Assembly: GCA_963377175.1 (NCBI GenBank)
Contig: CAUJNA010003496.1
Coordinates: 152,501-216,500, forward strand
Length of the DNA: 64,000 nucleotides
From: Effrenium voratum
Taxonomy: Eukaryota; Sar; Dinophyceae; Suessiales; Symbiodiniaceae
Reading direction: 5' to 3'
Part shown: positions 36,856 to 48,700 of the stretch, in pieces
Layout: each line of letters starts with the position of its first letter
Numbering within the stretch: position 1 is the stretch's first letter
The notes under the pieces: generated by a model
What the model was told of the DNA's origin: nothing
Seen by the model: the letters and a program-made list of their open reading frames with translations, nothing else
Database searches by the model: none
Program-made: the position numbers and the translations under genes

Positions 36856-39800
36856 GTGCTGCTTCCCACGGCTGCGCGCCATGCTGAAGGTGAGCAAGCC
36901 TGCCAGCGGATTCTCCCTCCTTCGGGTCTGTGTGTGTGTGTGTCCTTTTAGGGTGCCCCCCTTTTTGGGGGTTGGTTCAAAGGCAAGCCCACCCACACAT
37001 ACTCAAAATTATTCCTTCCACAAACCCTGACTGGCTCCACCAGTCTGCCCCCTGTGTTGGACCCTTACCCTCCAACAAGGACCCTTCGATCACCTTTTTG
37101 GTTTCCTCCCGTTGGCTTTCTTTCTGGGGTGGGGTTGAGCTATTTAGGGGTGTCCCATTTAAGAGGGCATCCGGATCATCTACGACAAAAGTCCGAAAGG
37201 TTGGTTACCCAGCGTGTGATGTCTCCTTTTTGAGGGTGTTTCACTTTAAAATATCAATTGAAACAAAGGAACATGTAGGGAAAAACTAAAGACACAAAAT
37301 GGAAACAAATTAGGGAACCCACTCGGCATCCACGGCGCAGACGTGCGAGGCACCGGCGCCGGTGTGGATGCGCCGCCAGCTGGCGCGGGACCTGCGTGCC
37401 ATGGCGCAGCCCGGGCGGCCGGGCCTGCCGTGGCCGTCAATCCGGCGCCGGTTTGGCGAGTGTCGGAGGTCACAAGGGTCAGAAAGGGAGTGGTTTGCCC
37501 GTTGATTTTCTCTTGATGCAAGCCAAAAAAGAGTATCCTCAACAAGCTTGGTTCGACCTGCAACCTGCTAACTTTTTGGAAACGCATTGTTCGCTGACTG
37601 GTTAGAAGCTGAACTGTTTGCAGGGTGTGGCAGAGCAGCCTCGTCTTGTGGATACGAACCACACTGAGTCACAGGCAGCAGAAGAGAAGATGATGGCATG
37701 CATATCAGCATAGTGCAGGGCACGGTCAACATTGATTGTGCCGCCCTGCACTTTCTGCTCGAGATTTTGTGATCGTGCCAATGTCATTCGCTTGACTACA
37801 GTGGATGACGGTCAATAAAATGACTGCTGCGCCTTTGTTAGCCTTTGTCCGTGCTCCAGTTTTGAGATATGGAAAAGAGATCGAACCTTGCTCGCAACAT
37901 GTCGAGTCCTTTCTTTCTCGTGAGTGTTGAGCATGGCAGGCCAAAAGAAGTCGAAGCCTTAGCAGCTGCTGAATCGATTCCGATCAGCCCATCCCCTTGT
38001 TGGAGGAGTGAAAAGCATCATTGGTGATGGAACAGAATTGACCACCTGCCATTGATGACCTGACAGTTTTGTTTGAAAACAGTTTTGGCAGGAAACGGCA
38101 CGCGATTAAACCTGAGTTTGCAAGGCTCTTTCGAGCTCGTGCTACGGTTGTCTGTGAGCTCCCTAAAAGCGCTGGGTGTGCCGGATCATCCATTAATTTG
38201 CACATACGTTTGCAGAACCTCCAAAAAGAAGGGTTCCTCTTTGCGTTCTAGGTTCACGGGAGAATTCGGACGTTTGCAAAGTTTTCACTTTGGAGTCTCC
38301 CACCAACCCGTTGAGCAGAGCCCAAGCGTGCCTGAGGTGTTGAGGCACTTCACCGGAGCCCAGGAGACCTTGCAAGCAAGGGGCTGGAGTAGAGACAAGA
38401 AGTACGTACTGGCACCAATCAACCCCGCACAGGTGATTGGGAGTTTCAGGTATTGATGCACTGATGAAATGACAGACGACTGATGGACTGAGGGACTGAG
38501 GGACTGAGGGATTGAGGGACTGAGGGATTGAGGGACTGAGGGATTGAGGGACTATTATGTGGATTGGCGGAGCTGATGGAACTGATTTGTTTGATGGCAA
38601 TCAGCTCGGGGAACGGGCTTCCAACAACAAACCCACCCAATTTTCGATCACAAGAGGAGTACTCGTACCAACCCCTTTGGCGAGCCCAAGCATCTAGGGA
38701 TTGTTTGTAGGCGCCAGAATCATGTCTTTTGTTTGAGCTCCTCCGAAGTGGTTTCATTGCCAGGGATGTTTTGTACGGAGCTTGCACACACTTGTACGAG
38801 GGGTGTATTTATACATATAATATGTATATTATATATAATATCTATATATTTAATATGCTGTGTTTTGAACTGAGACGCAGCTCCGACCTCCGCATCTGCA
38901 GCTAGTTGAAATGCTTCTGACTGACAGGACGGCCGGCACCCCATGCCGGAGCAGAAGCGGCTTTGTGAGTACCACATCTCTGGGGGCCAGGCGTGTGGGG
39001 AAGGGTGGGGGGGGGGTTTGCGGAACGAGTGGGCGTTGTTGGAATCCTGAGAAGGAAACAAGCAAAGACTTGCTGGTTCGGAGAGACACACGCTGTGCGG
39101 ATGTGCCAATTCGAGCTGGATTTGCATCAAAACAAGAGAGTTTCAGGCTCGGGGTGTGAGGTGAAAAAGTGAACATCCTGCCCCGGTTTTTCGGTCTTGG
39201 TGGCACTGTCTTGCAACCTGTGGGAACAGGGTGGCTGTGGTACGGGCTGCGGCGTGAATGGCCGAGTGAAAGCCGGCCACTGCCAGAATTCATGGAAGGT
39301 CAGTTTCAAGGGCCTCAGTCATTGCTTGGAACTAGTCCTCGGAATATCCCACCTGCCAACCCGGCCTTTCAGAGGATTCCCTTCCAAACCGCCTACCCGC
39401 GGCCGCGATTTGGCTATAGCTTTGAGAATCGCTGGGCCGCGGGTACGTGCGGGATGGTCCGCCGTGACCTCAATGTTTTTTTAGATGTGCCGCTATTTGG
39501 TTGCCTGTTTGCTTGTTTGCTTGTTTACTTGTTTGCCTGTTTGGTTTGTTGCTTGTTTCCTTGTTTGTTTTTTGCTTGTTTGCCTGTTTGGTTGTTTGAT
39601 TGCTTGCTTTATATGCGTTGGTTGGGAAGTTTCAAAGGCGGAGTTGCCGTAGATCCTTCCTTTTTCTTGGAGCATGTTTTGACGGATATGTGTGGTTTGT
39701 CGACTCATGTAAGGCCCACTTCAGAGGGTTCATCATCCAGCATGGCTCGGGACTAGGTTTCACAGGTTAACATGGAAGTGGGAAGAAGGCAGCCCGTCTC

Positions 39801-39930
39801 TTTGTCCCAGGCCGGAACACTAGCCCTTTCTCCGAGGCTTCGCTCAGGTCCAGCTGAGCAGCGGCTCAGTGGCCTATGCCATCCTACAGGCCAGTGGGAT
39901 CCAACGAGCTCTGCGAACCCGAGCAGGCAA
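36856..39930 (+). CDS. Further + strand exons, possible 3' part of the Cys-rich gene
   Basis: Inferred exons: 36856-36889 (CCFPRLRAMLK, GTGAGC donor), 37341-37468 (TCEAPAPVWMRRQLARDL, then LPWPSIRRRFGECRR), 39375-39435 (IPFQTAYPRPRFGYSFENRW), 39848-~39927 (VQLSSGSVAYAILQASGI). Phases 0, 2 and 0 match in sequence. The CC and paired Cys recall the 29-32 kb exons, which would make one gene spanning about 11 kb with the zinc-finger gene inside it. That link is inference; they could be a separate gene. No family is recognised. The last exon's donor is not defined. Confidence 0.45.
38455..38562. repeat. GACTGAGG/GATTGAGG tandem repeat
   Basis: About eight units of GGACTGAGGGATTGAGG at 38485-38555, followed by unique sequence. 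Purine-rich on the + strand. Intronic or intergenic. Confidence 0.85.
38812..38855. repeat. AT-rich near-palindromic array
   Basis: TATATAATATGTATATTATA-type sequence, one of several short TA arrays in the window (others at 5376-5405, 13647-13681, 35304-35330 and 47475-47492). Confidence 0.7.
39486..39605. repeat. (TTTGCTTG)n satellite
   Basis: GTTTGCTTGTTTGCCTG units just after the 39375 exon. The Leu/Cys/Phe-rich frame through it looks membrane-like but is repeat translation, as at 45.5 kb. Confidence 0.85.
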
Positions 39931-40659
39931 TCAGGGGATCAAGCACCTGTTGGATTCCTTAGATGTTGGCATTCCAGATGTTTTTGTCAGAGTTCTCGCT
40001 TCATGTTTGTTGGGAAGCAGCAGGCGGAATTCAGGATTCATTCCCCTGTCCGCAGCGTGTTCGGGAACGACTCGCCGCCGTGTGTGTTTGTGTGCAGGCG
40101 GATGGGCCGGGATCCCCAATATGCTGAGGCAATTGGTGCATTGATCGGAATTCATCCATTCTCTCTTGACTCTTGACTTGGGTTTGTGATCAGTGCCTTT
40201 TCGAACTTCGTCTCTTTCTGCTGCTTGCGGTGCTGCTTCCGATTGTCTTTCCTGCATGTCGAGTTGGAGGGGCACTGCGGGCAACCCCTTTTCGGACCCC
40301 TCCCCAACCAGGCAACAGGTTTTGTGTTGACCGGTTTTGGGGTGCAAAACCCGGCTTGTGCATGAAGCCAGGGTGCCAAAAGGGCAAAAGGGCAATGCTC
40401 GCCGGGCGGTCCTTCGCTCGGGTCCGGAGGTCCTTCCACGAGGCGGAGGGCTGCCCCTTCGCGGGGCTCAGAGACACGGGCCGCAAGGCGGGCTGGGGGG
40501 TTTTGGTCGGTCCGACTCGGCAGAGTTGGAGGGTTGGGTTGTGAACGGGAAAGAGCTGCAATGTTTGGAACATTGAGGTTTGCAGTTTGCGGGAACAACA
40601 GAGGCGCAAACAAGAATGGACACAAGTCCATAGGAATCCTGAAAGCTGACAAGTTGACC

Positions 40660-41110
40660 GACATTTCATTGCCAAATTTTACCAGGCCGTCAACCAATCT
40701 GACCGAATTTTTGCGGGCCATCGCCAGTCCCAATTTTTGACCGAGATTTACAACATTTGTTAAAACTTTACTGGACCGTCCCTTGCCCGAACGTCCACCA
40801 ATTTGACCAACAGCTACAGCCAATTGCGCGGTCTCCGGCCCGAAAGTCACCCAAATTTACCGTTGAATTCTCCACTTTTTTCCAGGCCGCCCAGCTTGAA
40901 TGTCACCTTTTTCCCAAGCCGTCCCCAGCCTGAATGCCACCGATTTTGCCCGAAGTGTTTTTGACGCAGTTGTGAACACGGATGCCCTCCCATAGCTGAT
41001 TGTTTTTGCCTGACGACGTCCACGTTTTCCCCTGGACACCTCTCGCTTGTCCCAAAACGCGACGCCCTGCCCTTCTAGACCCACCTTTGCCCCAAGCGCC
41101 TTAAAAGCAG
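40660..41110. repeat. Degenerate ACC(G/A)ATTTT / CAGGCCGTC repeats
   Basis: Units of about 35-75 bases such as CCAAATTTTACCAGGCCGTC and AGCCGTCCCCAGCCTGAATG recur with heavy divergence. No coding signal. Confidence 0.55.
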
Positions 41111-41177
41111 TCGCGCGGATTTGTCTGCGAGGTGTCCGTAAACCGCTTCCTGCCGCCCGTTAAGCCACAGGCGTGGG

Positions 41178-41232
41178 CAGACCGGGGGGGGGTGGGGGGG
41201 TGGGGGGGGCGGGTGGGGGAGGGTGGGGGGGG
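41178..41232. repeat. G-run tract (quadruplex-prone)
   Basis: Six or more G-runs of 3-9 bases separated by T, C or A (GGGGGGGGTGGGGGGGTG and continuing). This meets the usual quadruplex pattern on the + strand. Confidence 0.85.
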
Positions 41233-42647
41233 ATCTCCGCAATTCTTGTGGGTCCAAGAGTTGCAATTTGTTGAACAGTAGGCCAGGTGCGGAACTTTGC
41301 GAGGTGTTCATGCAACGACCTGACCCGTCGCTGCTTATGCTCCCAACATCCAAAGTATCCCGCTTGAATCCATGACATAGTGTCCGAGCAACATGAGCAT
41401 GATCTTGGCCAGGGTCCCATCGCGTAAAGTAGCATCCTCAAGTTTAGGGCTATAGAATCAAGAACGACTTGTTTGAAGCAGGGAACATTTGTTATATAAC
41501 TACCTGTATTGAAGCTAGGAGCTGAAAGCTTAGCACAGGCTCTGGTGTTGTTTGCCATTTAGAAGGATTATGTCATGAGGAGGTGTTTTATGGCGAGCTC
41601 ACCTGGAGGTAAAATCAGCCAACGATACTCATTGCAAAGACCGATGTATGATATGCCAAAGATACGCGAGCCACGTGCAGCCACGTTGGCCATGCCTTGC
41701 GCTTTGCCGCCTTTTTGGCCTGCGTTACTGCGATCCGCGCGCCTCGCGCAAAGGACATCATTTGCATCGGCGGCAACCTTAGACCCAACTCATCGTGCTG
41801 ATTGCCCGAGGTTGGTGGCTTGGAGATATGTTTTATTTAGCAGGACTTGGTCCTTTGTTTTCCCATGCCCGTAAACTGCAATGGCTCGCTTGACGGGCTT
41901 CAGCTGTTGTTTATACTGAGTCAGCACAGTGTGCCAAGCTCGGTTCGTGGCCATTGGCTGCTCCCAAAAAAATAAACCAACATAAGCAACGGCCTTCCCT
42001 GACTGTCCTGGGGTGACTCTTATGAATGACGAGTGTACCATCACGCTAGGCAAGAGCCAAGAGCCGTCAAGTGAGCTGTGAGCAAACATCTCACGTTTGT
42101 ACTAGTCAAGACACTCCTTTACTTGCGGTTGGTAGGGATGGTCACCGACCTCTTAACGGGGGCTTTGGCAAACCAATGTAAAGGTCCTAAGTGAACCATC
42201 ACCCTGGCCCAAAGAGTTTTGACCCCGGCGCACATGTTGGTGCCAGAATCATTTTGGTCGGGCAACTTTCATTTCACCTGGCCCACTTTGCAGGGAAACC
42301 AAGATGAACGTGGGTTGCCCTTAGAGAGATTCCCAAGAATATATTGAAGGTTGCTTCGGGCTATGTGGCCGCACTCGTTAAGAAGAATCTCTAAGAAACC
42401 AAGGTTTTGGGCCAAAACCTGATCTGCGGGAAATCAGGCTTGGCCCAGGGAAAGCCTTACCTCCCAGAGAGTCTCCCGTGCGCCAAACCCTCGGACTTTT
42501 CTTCTTCTTGGGCTTCTTAAGTGTCTAGATCCCTTTTTGGGTGGTGGGTCCCCAAACTAGTCAAATCGTATCGTCGATTTCATGAGGGGTTCCCTTCTTC
42601 TACCTTTGGGTTACTTGTTGCAACTGGGCTTCCCTTATAAGAAGCAG

Positions 42648-45600
42648 ACGGTGCCTTGGTCCGCGCTTTAGGCCTGAACTACCGCGCCCACGCGGACGAG
42701 CTGAAGCTCCCGTACCCCAAGAACCCAGTGGCGAGGGGCCACGGAGGGGGTGAAGTGAGCCTCGTGATCCTTGGTGTTTTTGTTTCTCCTCCTGGTCAGG
42801 TTGTCTCCGTGGACATTTGGGGGTCTGGGAAATCAAAAGAACGGGTAGTTGAGGGAAAGGCGACAGTGAAGGGGACGGCGCATTGCTTGGGTGTGGCAAG
42901 AAGCCTTTCGAGTCCTTCCCGTGGGCTTTGGGTGAACCCTATGAAGTGGCAGGTGTTCAGTGTGATCCACGTAGCGAATTGAAGGATGTATTGGTGGCAA
43001 AAAAGGGCATTGAAACTCATCATGACATGTGAGGAAATTCTTGGTGTTGATGAGCTACTCTGTGGGAGGTGCAAAAACTACTGGGATCAGTTTTGCGACT
43101 TGGTCTGTCAATTTGGACCCCATACCGTGTGATACTTCCTTGTGAGGTTGCTGTAACGAGAAAACAAGAAAGGAAAAACAGCCAAACCCTTTGAGCGCCC
43201 TTTGATTTTGAGACAAGCCTTGTGCCAGTGGTGTGCTTGTGTGGGAATGTGTCAAGCTCGGTCCAGAAGCGGGCGATTTTCAAAGTACCTGGAAATACAT
43301 CCTGTCAGGCAGCTTTCCATGCATGGGTGCTAGGTGCTGCTTTTTTTCCGCAGGCAACCAGGTTTGGTATGACTCGAGAGATCCGAGCTTGGCATGTCTG
43401 CCTGTGTGCTTGTGAGCGGATATAAGTACACGGGGATTTCTGCCCTGCCATGTGTCAGGAAGATCCTCATCGAACGACATGGCCTGGTAACAACTCGCAA
43501 GGGTCGGGATTTGCATGGGTCCTGCGGTTTCTTGCATCAATGCTTTTGGGCTGCTTGGAAGCCCCTCATTGACCGGGGTCATCCAGGCGCCCACGCGATT
43601 ACACACCCAACTGGTTATTCATTTGACGTACAAGTCATGACTTGGCGCACTTCCCTTTTTCCGCCATGGGGGGAGGGGAGGCGGTGACTTTGACCATGGT
43701 ACAATCCCAGCGAGACAAAACAACAACCGGTAGGGTTGAGCATCACAATCCTTGACTTCTTTTCCTCAAAAGGGTCGGACATTGCATTTGAACGTTACCT
43801 TCTGTGATATTGGGCAACAAAGTATGGTCGGGAATCACATTTTCCTTGTTTGGTCCAGTTTTCGCCAAGGTAAACCTTCTATTGGGGTGAGGACGCTCCA
43901 AGGGTTGGGCTGAAGCCTTCGAAGCCGGGGCCGGGGCCAGGTGTTCATGAAGCCCACCAGCTGCGCGGCGGGCCACGGGCATCCCATCGCGCCTTCGGCA
44001 TGCGAAAAGCGCAAGCGGGGGGGGTTGCGGTGGTTTTGTCCGGCGGGACCCCGGAACGCAGCAATCACATCTTGCATGCACTGAACCGACATGTCGAACA
44101 GTTTGTCAGTTTATCCATATTCAAGTCACATAGTCACATATAGTGGCCACAGTTCCTCTGTTTAACTCAAAGTGAAGCAACAAGACTCTAAGAAGCGGCA
44201 TGCTTGACAAAATGGGCGAAGACCTTGTGATACGTCCACACTTACACCGTGGAGGAAGCGCGAAAATGCGAAATCAGCTTAGCGCGCCGCATCAACATGG
44301 CACAGCACCAGTCCGCGTGTGCCAGGGGCAAAACTGCTGGCTTGTGAACCAAACAACAGCTTCAGACGGCCGCTTTCTAGGTGACGAACGACCTCCATCA
44401 GCCTGCTGCGCTAACATGGGTTGCTTTTCTTTGACGTTAAACCATTTTGGGGTGGTTTTCAAGGTCAACCAAAGGGGGCGCAGAACTGAGACAACCCCGT
44501 ATGAGGCAGACAGCTCAAAACTTGCACTTCGTCGGTGGACAAGCTTCATCATTATAGTTCTCTGGACGGAGCGGCAACTGGTTTGTAACCACTAGTCTTC
44601 GTGGAATTCCACTGGAGCTGCTCCCTTGTCCAGGTTTGTTTCTGGCAATTCTCACTGGGCTCGGTGCAATACAAGAAACGCCAGGCTGATCTATTGGCAT
44701 GCAAGGGACGTTTGGCCACATCGGCGTTTGCTGGTAGTCGATGTTGCGACAAGGGTTTGCATCAAGACTCCACAAATCAGGGGGCCCTACAAATTTGGGT
44801 TTCCCATGGTTTCTATTTGTACCCAACAAGAGGTTCAAACCCACGCCCCTCTTCCTGAGACTCAGCGTGAGGTGGCCCCGCGGGTGTCGGAGAAGATGGA
44901 CTACGAGGTCTGGTGGAACGCTGTCAAGTCAAAGCGTCCAAGGGGCAATTTTGTTTCTCAAGGGTTTCCCAATGTTTCCCCCATTGTTTCTTGTTTTGGT
45001 CCAAGTGTCACAATAGGGTTTTGGATTCCCCGGTGGCTTTCATTGTGGTTTCCCTTCAAAGCAGCCCCAAAAACGCACCCTCGGCAAAACAGCAAAACCC
45101 AAGGGGGGACAACCCAATTTGCCCATGTCCCTTGGGGAACAAGTATGGTTGTTCGTGGGTTTCCTGGACACCAGTTGTTTCTTGATTGGATTGAGAATAA
45201 ATTCCCTGAGGATTTGTTGACTGTGACTTTCAGCAAGTTGCAGGTTTCCAAGCACCTGGTAAGAATACACGGACCAAGTTGCTGGCGTCATATTGCATAG
45301 ACGGCGCGTTCCAAATTGTAAACGGGCCAAGAATCGCAAGGCTAGATGAGTTTAGTTGCCAGCGTTTTCTCAGGTATGTCCCATCGAAACACCGCTGTAT
45401 GTACACCTCAAGCCGGCCACGCTCAGCTCAAACAGGGTCATGTTGATTGGGTTCGACACGGCAGATTGCAGCAGGCAAGCAGCATCATGCTTGCAATTTT
45501 GTTTTGTGTGTGTGTGTGTGTTTGTTTGTTTGTTTGTTTGTTTGCTTGCTCGCTCGCTCGCTCGTTGGCTTGCTTGCTTGCTTGCTCGCTCGCTTGCTTT

Positions 45601-45689
45601 CTTGCTCGCTTGCTTTCGTGCTTGCTTTCTTGCTTGCTTGCTTGCTTGGTTGCTTGGTTGCCTGGTTGCTTGGTTGCTGGGTTGCTTGG

Positions 45690-45726
<37 letters not shown>

Positions 45727-48700
45727 CGCTTGCTCGCTTGCTTGCTGTTTCGTTTCTTTTTTGTTTGTTTGTTTGTTTGTTTGTTTGTTTTTGTATTATA
45801 TTGTTTGTGTTGGTTCGCTTTTGTATTGTTTTTTTAATTGCTTTGTTTGTTTGTGTATGTTTGCTTTGTGCATGTGTGTGTGTGTATGCTTTGTTTGTAT
45901 GTGTTTTTTGCTTGTTTTGTCTGGCGTACTTGCTCGCGGCTTGCTTTCGTGCATGCGTGCGCGCCTGCATGCTTGCGTGCTTGCGTGCTTGCGCCGTGCG
46001 TGCGTGCGTGCTTGCGTGCGTGCTTGCTTTGCCTGCCTTGCCTTGCCTTGCTTTGCCTTGCCTTGACTTGCCTGCTTGCTTGCATGCTATGTCGTTTGCT
46101 CGTGTGTTGTTTCGTTGTTTTTGTGTTGTTGCTTTCTCTTGACTACATTTTATCCCAGTCTCAGGTGTGCGCACCAGGGATGGATGAAACCCTATGACTG
46201 GGATAAACCACCCAACCTGCTGGTGATTCGGTTCACAGCATGAGGTTCCTGCCTCTGTGCCCTGGGAGGAAAGGCTCACCACCTTTTTTGAGTCGATGCT
46301 AGCCACAAAAGCCCTGCTCCAACCACCTATCGACTGGTGCAGATGTTGGACTTGCAGTGGAGGTGGAGCTTGCCGTGGTCATCGGCCGCGAGTGCAAGGA
46401 CGGCCTTGCCGTGCTTTTGCATGGCGCAGTCGGGTTTGTTTGATTTCCCTGGGCAAACCAACCCCAAAAAGGGAACTCTCAAAAACACACACACGCACTT
46501 GGCTTTTTGACTCCGAGAATGGATCGGTGTGTTTGAAGATACAGCTTGGCTCTCAACATATTAGTTGGGCATGAAGGCTATGCCATGTGAGGGAGAGCAA
46601 CAAGAATTTCAGAGTAGGACTGCAGCTTTATTCAAACAAGCTGCCGGCACTTTCACTTTTACTCCATACAGATTCTGAGGTTCCATGTTTGCGGATGGGA
46701 GGGATATTATCTGCTCGTGTCCGTGGGTGGTTTTTCAATTTCGCGACGTGTCCATCTTTCCAAGGTGACCCAGCTTCATCTCATCGCCCTGCCACTCGGC
46801 CACTAAAGGATGTCACGCCAGAAGAGGCCATGGACTACGTGCTGGGGCCAGGAACTCGAGCATTGAAGAATACGGAGTGCAAACTGGGTTGTGGCAAAAT
46901 AGGAGGACCCAACAAAAGGTCAACAACTGACCGTGCCGGGACAAGTGGTGTTTTTGGGCCGAAGCAATGGGGAACAGAGCAGGGCCAGACTAAGCAAGGC
47001 AACAGGATGGACCAACTTGAGGTGAGCTGATTTGGTGCGAAGCTTTCAGCCACAGTGTCAAAGGTACACCTGCGCCAATGACCTTTCCACCCGCGACTGG
47101 CAGAAATTGCCGGAGCTCTCTGGAAGCCGTGGGCTTATTTTTTATTTTATTTTTATTTTTTGGGGAACTCTCTTTTTGGCGTTGTTTTGAAGGAAAGGAC
47201 GCCAGAAAGACCTCCCCGTACTTTGGGGGTTCCATATCCCATTTCGACAAATCCGTTTGGCCTGCTTTGTTGGCGTGAGCGGAGGGGCGCAAGCGCCAGG
47301 GGCAAATGGTAGTGTTGATTGCCGCAAGAGGATAACTCAGGAGAGGCTTTCAGGAGAGCATTCAAGTTTGGCGGGTCCCGGTATGCGTCTGCCGAGGCAG
47401 AACACAGTTGAGATGTGTTGCTTTATCTTTCCATGTTGTTTGCGATGAGGTACGTACCTTAACATGCGAATGTGTATATATATATATATATGTCTCCTGC
47501 TCTTAGCGGAGATAGGTCACACGCTCCGTACGTAGAGGCAGCATGACACTCACACAATGTGGTATTGGCATCCGATGCTTGCGTCAAGCATGGCTCGAGT
47601 CACCAACAGCGTACCATCAGGCTGCTTGGAATTCGAAACAGTCTGTCGCTTGCGGGCTTCTTCTTTTTCTTAGGTCTTCGTAAGTTTTTATCGTTGGCTT
47701 TTAAGGGTTTGGCACACGGCAGAAACTCGAGGCCAATGGTGCAGATCCAAGAGCTTCGATGGGCGCGCTGCTCAGCTGTTGGGGACCAAAGGGAGACCGG
47801 GCTGGCGCCTTTTGGTGCCGTATCCTATTTTGAGGCACCTGCAAGTGGGTTTTTAGCCTCGCATTATCACCATCGTTTGTTTGGTCGGCTTGGTGGAGCA
47901 TAGACGGATTCCACAGTTGTTTGTTATCATATATTAGGTTTGACACCCTTTTCGGCTTCATTCAAAACTGTCAACTCACCTCGTGGTATCGTTCCCAATC
48001 CCCCAACCCAAATCCATCATGGTCCTTTTGAGGCCGGCTTGTGGGATAAGATGAATGGGGCCTCCAAAAAGCACGCCGGCGGCGTGGATCAAATCACGGA
48101 CCCCCAGACACCCAACCAACGACCCCCCCCACCCATTTGGAGGCATGGAACCCAAAGTTGTCCCAAAGTGAACAAACCATTCCGGGTCTTCACCAGTTTT
48201 GAAAGGGTGGGTACTCATTTCGCCTTGGGAAGCCCAAAATGAAACACCATTTTGGGGGTCCCCCCCAATTAAAATTGTACCATCCCGTCTCCCCTTTTCC
48301 AGCCAAGACTCGTCCCAGCACATGGGCAGCTCGAATGCATCGCCAGAGGTTCGCGCCTCTGGGGCCAGTGCTGGCCACCAAGGCGGGGACCCCAGGGCGG
48401 CTTGTCCACCGAAGCCCAAGGGACGATTCCAATCACCAAATGGGGAGCTCGGGAGCCTTTGCCAACAAAATCACCGAGCTGTGTATCGTAAGCCAAAATT
48501 TAGTTAAGCTGTGAAGCGTCTGTGTGTCTCTCTTTTTTGCGTGGTTGGTGTTTCTTAAGAATCAAGAGAAAAGAGGGTACCCATTTTTTTCATGGCCACT
48601 GGCGGTCTGGGGTTTGGTTTAGTGACCTCAGTCGGCACCTAAAACCATGGTAAATCACCATACCTTTTAATGTAACGTCAGCCCACTCCAAGGATATTTG

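Larger units (their letters stand above)
39931..42647. other. Spacer before the FAH gene
   Basis: Contains the repeat at 40.7-41.1 kb, a G-rich tract at 41.2 kb and ordinary-looking sequence to 42.6 kb. The start codon and any N-terminal exon of the FAH gene should lie in this interval or further upstream, but I cannot identify them. Confidence 0.4.

Noticed and set aside
38337..38432. Exon-like stretch VLRHFTGAQETLQARGW... with GTGATT donor
   Set aside because: Looks fairly protein-like, but including it breaks the phase match between the exons ending 37468 and starting 39375; left out of the model.
40260..40545. GC-rich open stretch with FHEAEGCPFAG
   Set aside because: Two frames and the minus strand are equally open, no clear splice borders, so no exon is called.
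41160..41558. 132-codon minus frame
   Set aside because: Runs into the G-run tract, no domain, no splice context.
45485..46306. 273-codon minus frame and ~235-codon plus frames rich in Leu/Cys
   Set aside because: Repeat translation of TTTG/CTTG arrays; the membrane-like look is an artefact of Leu/Cys codons.
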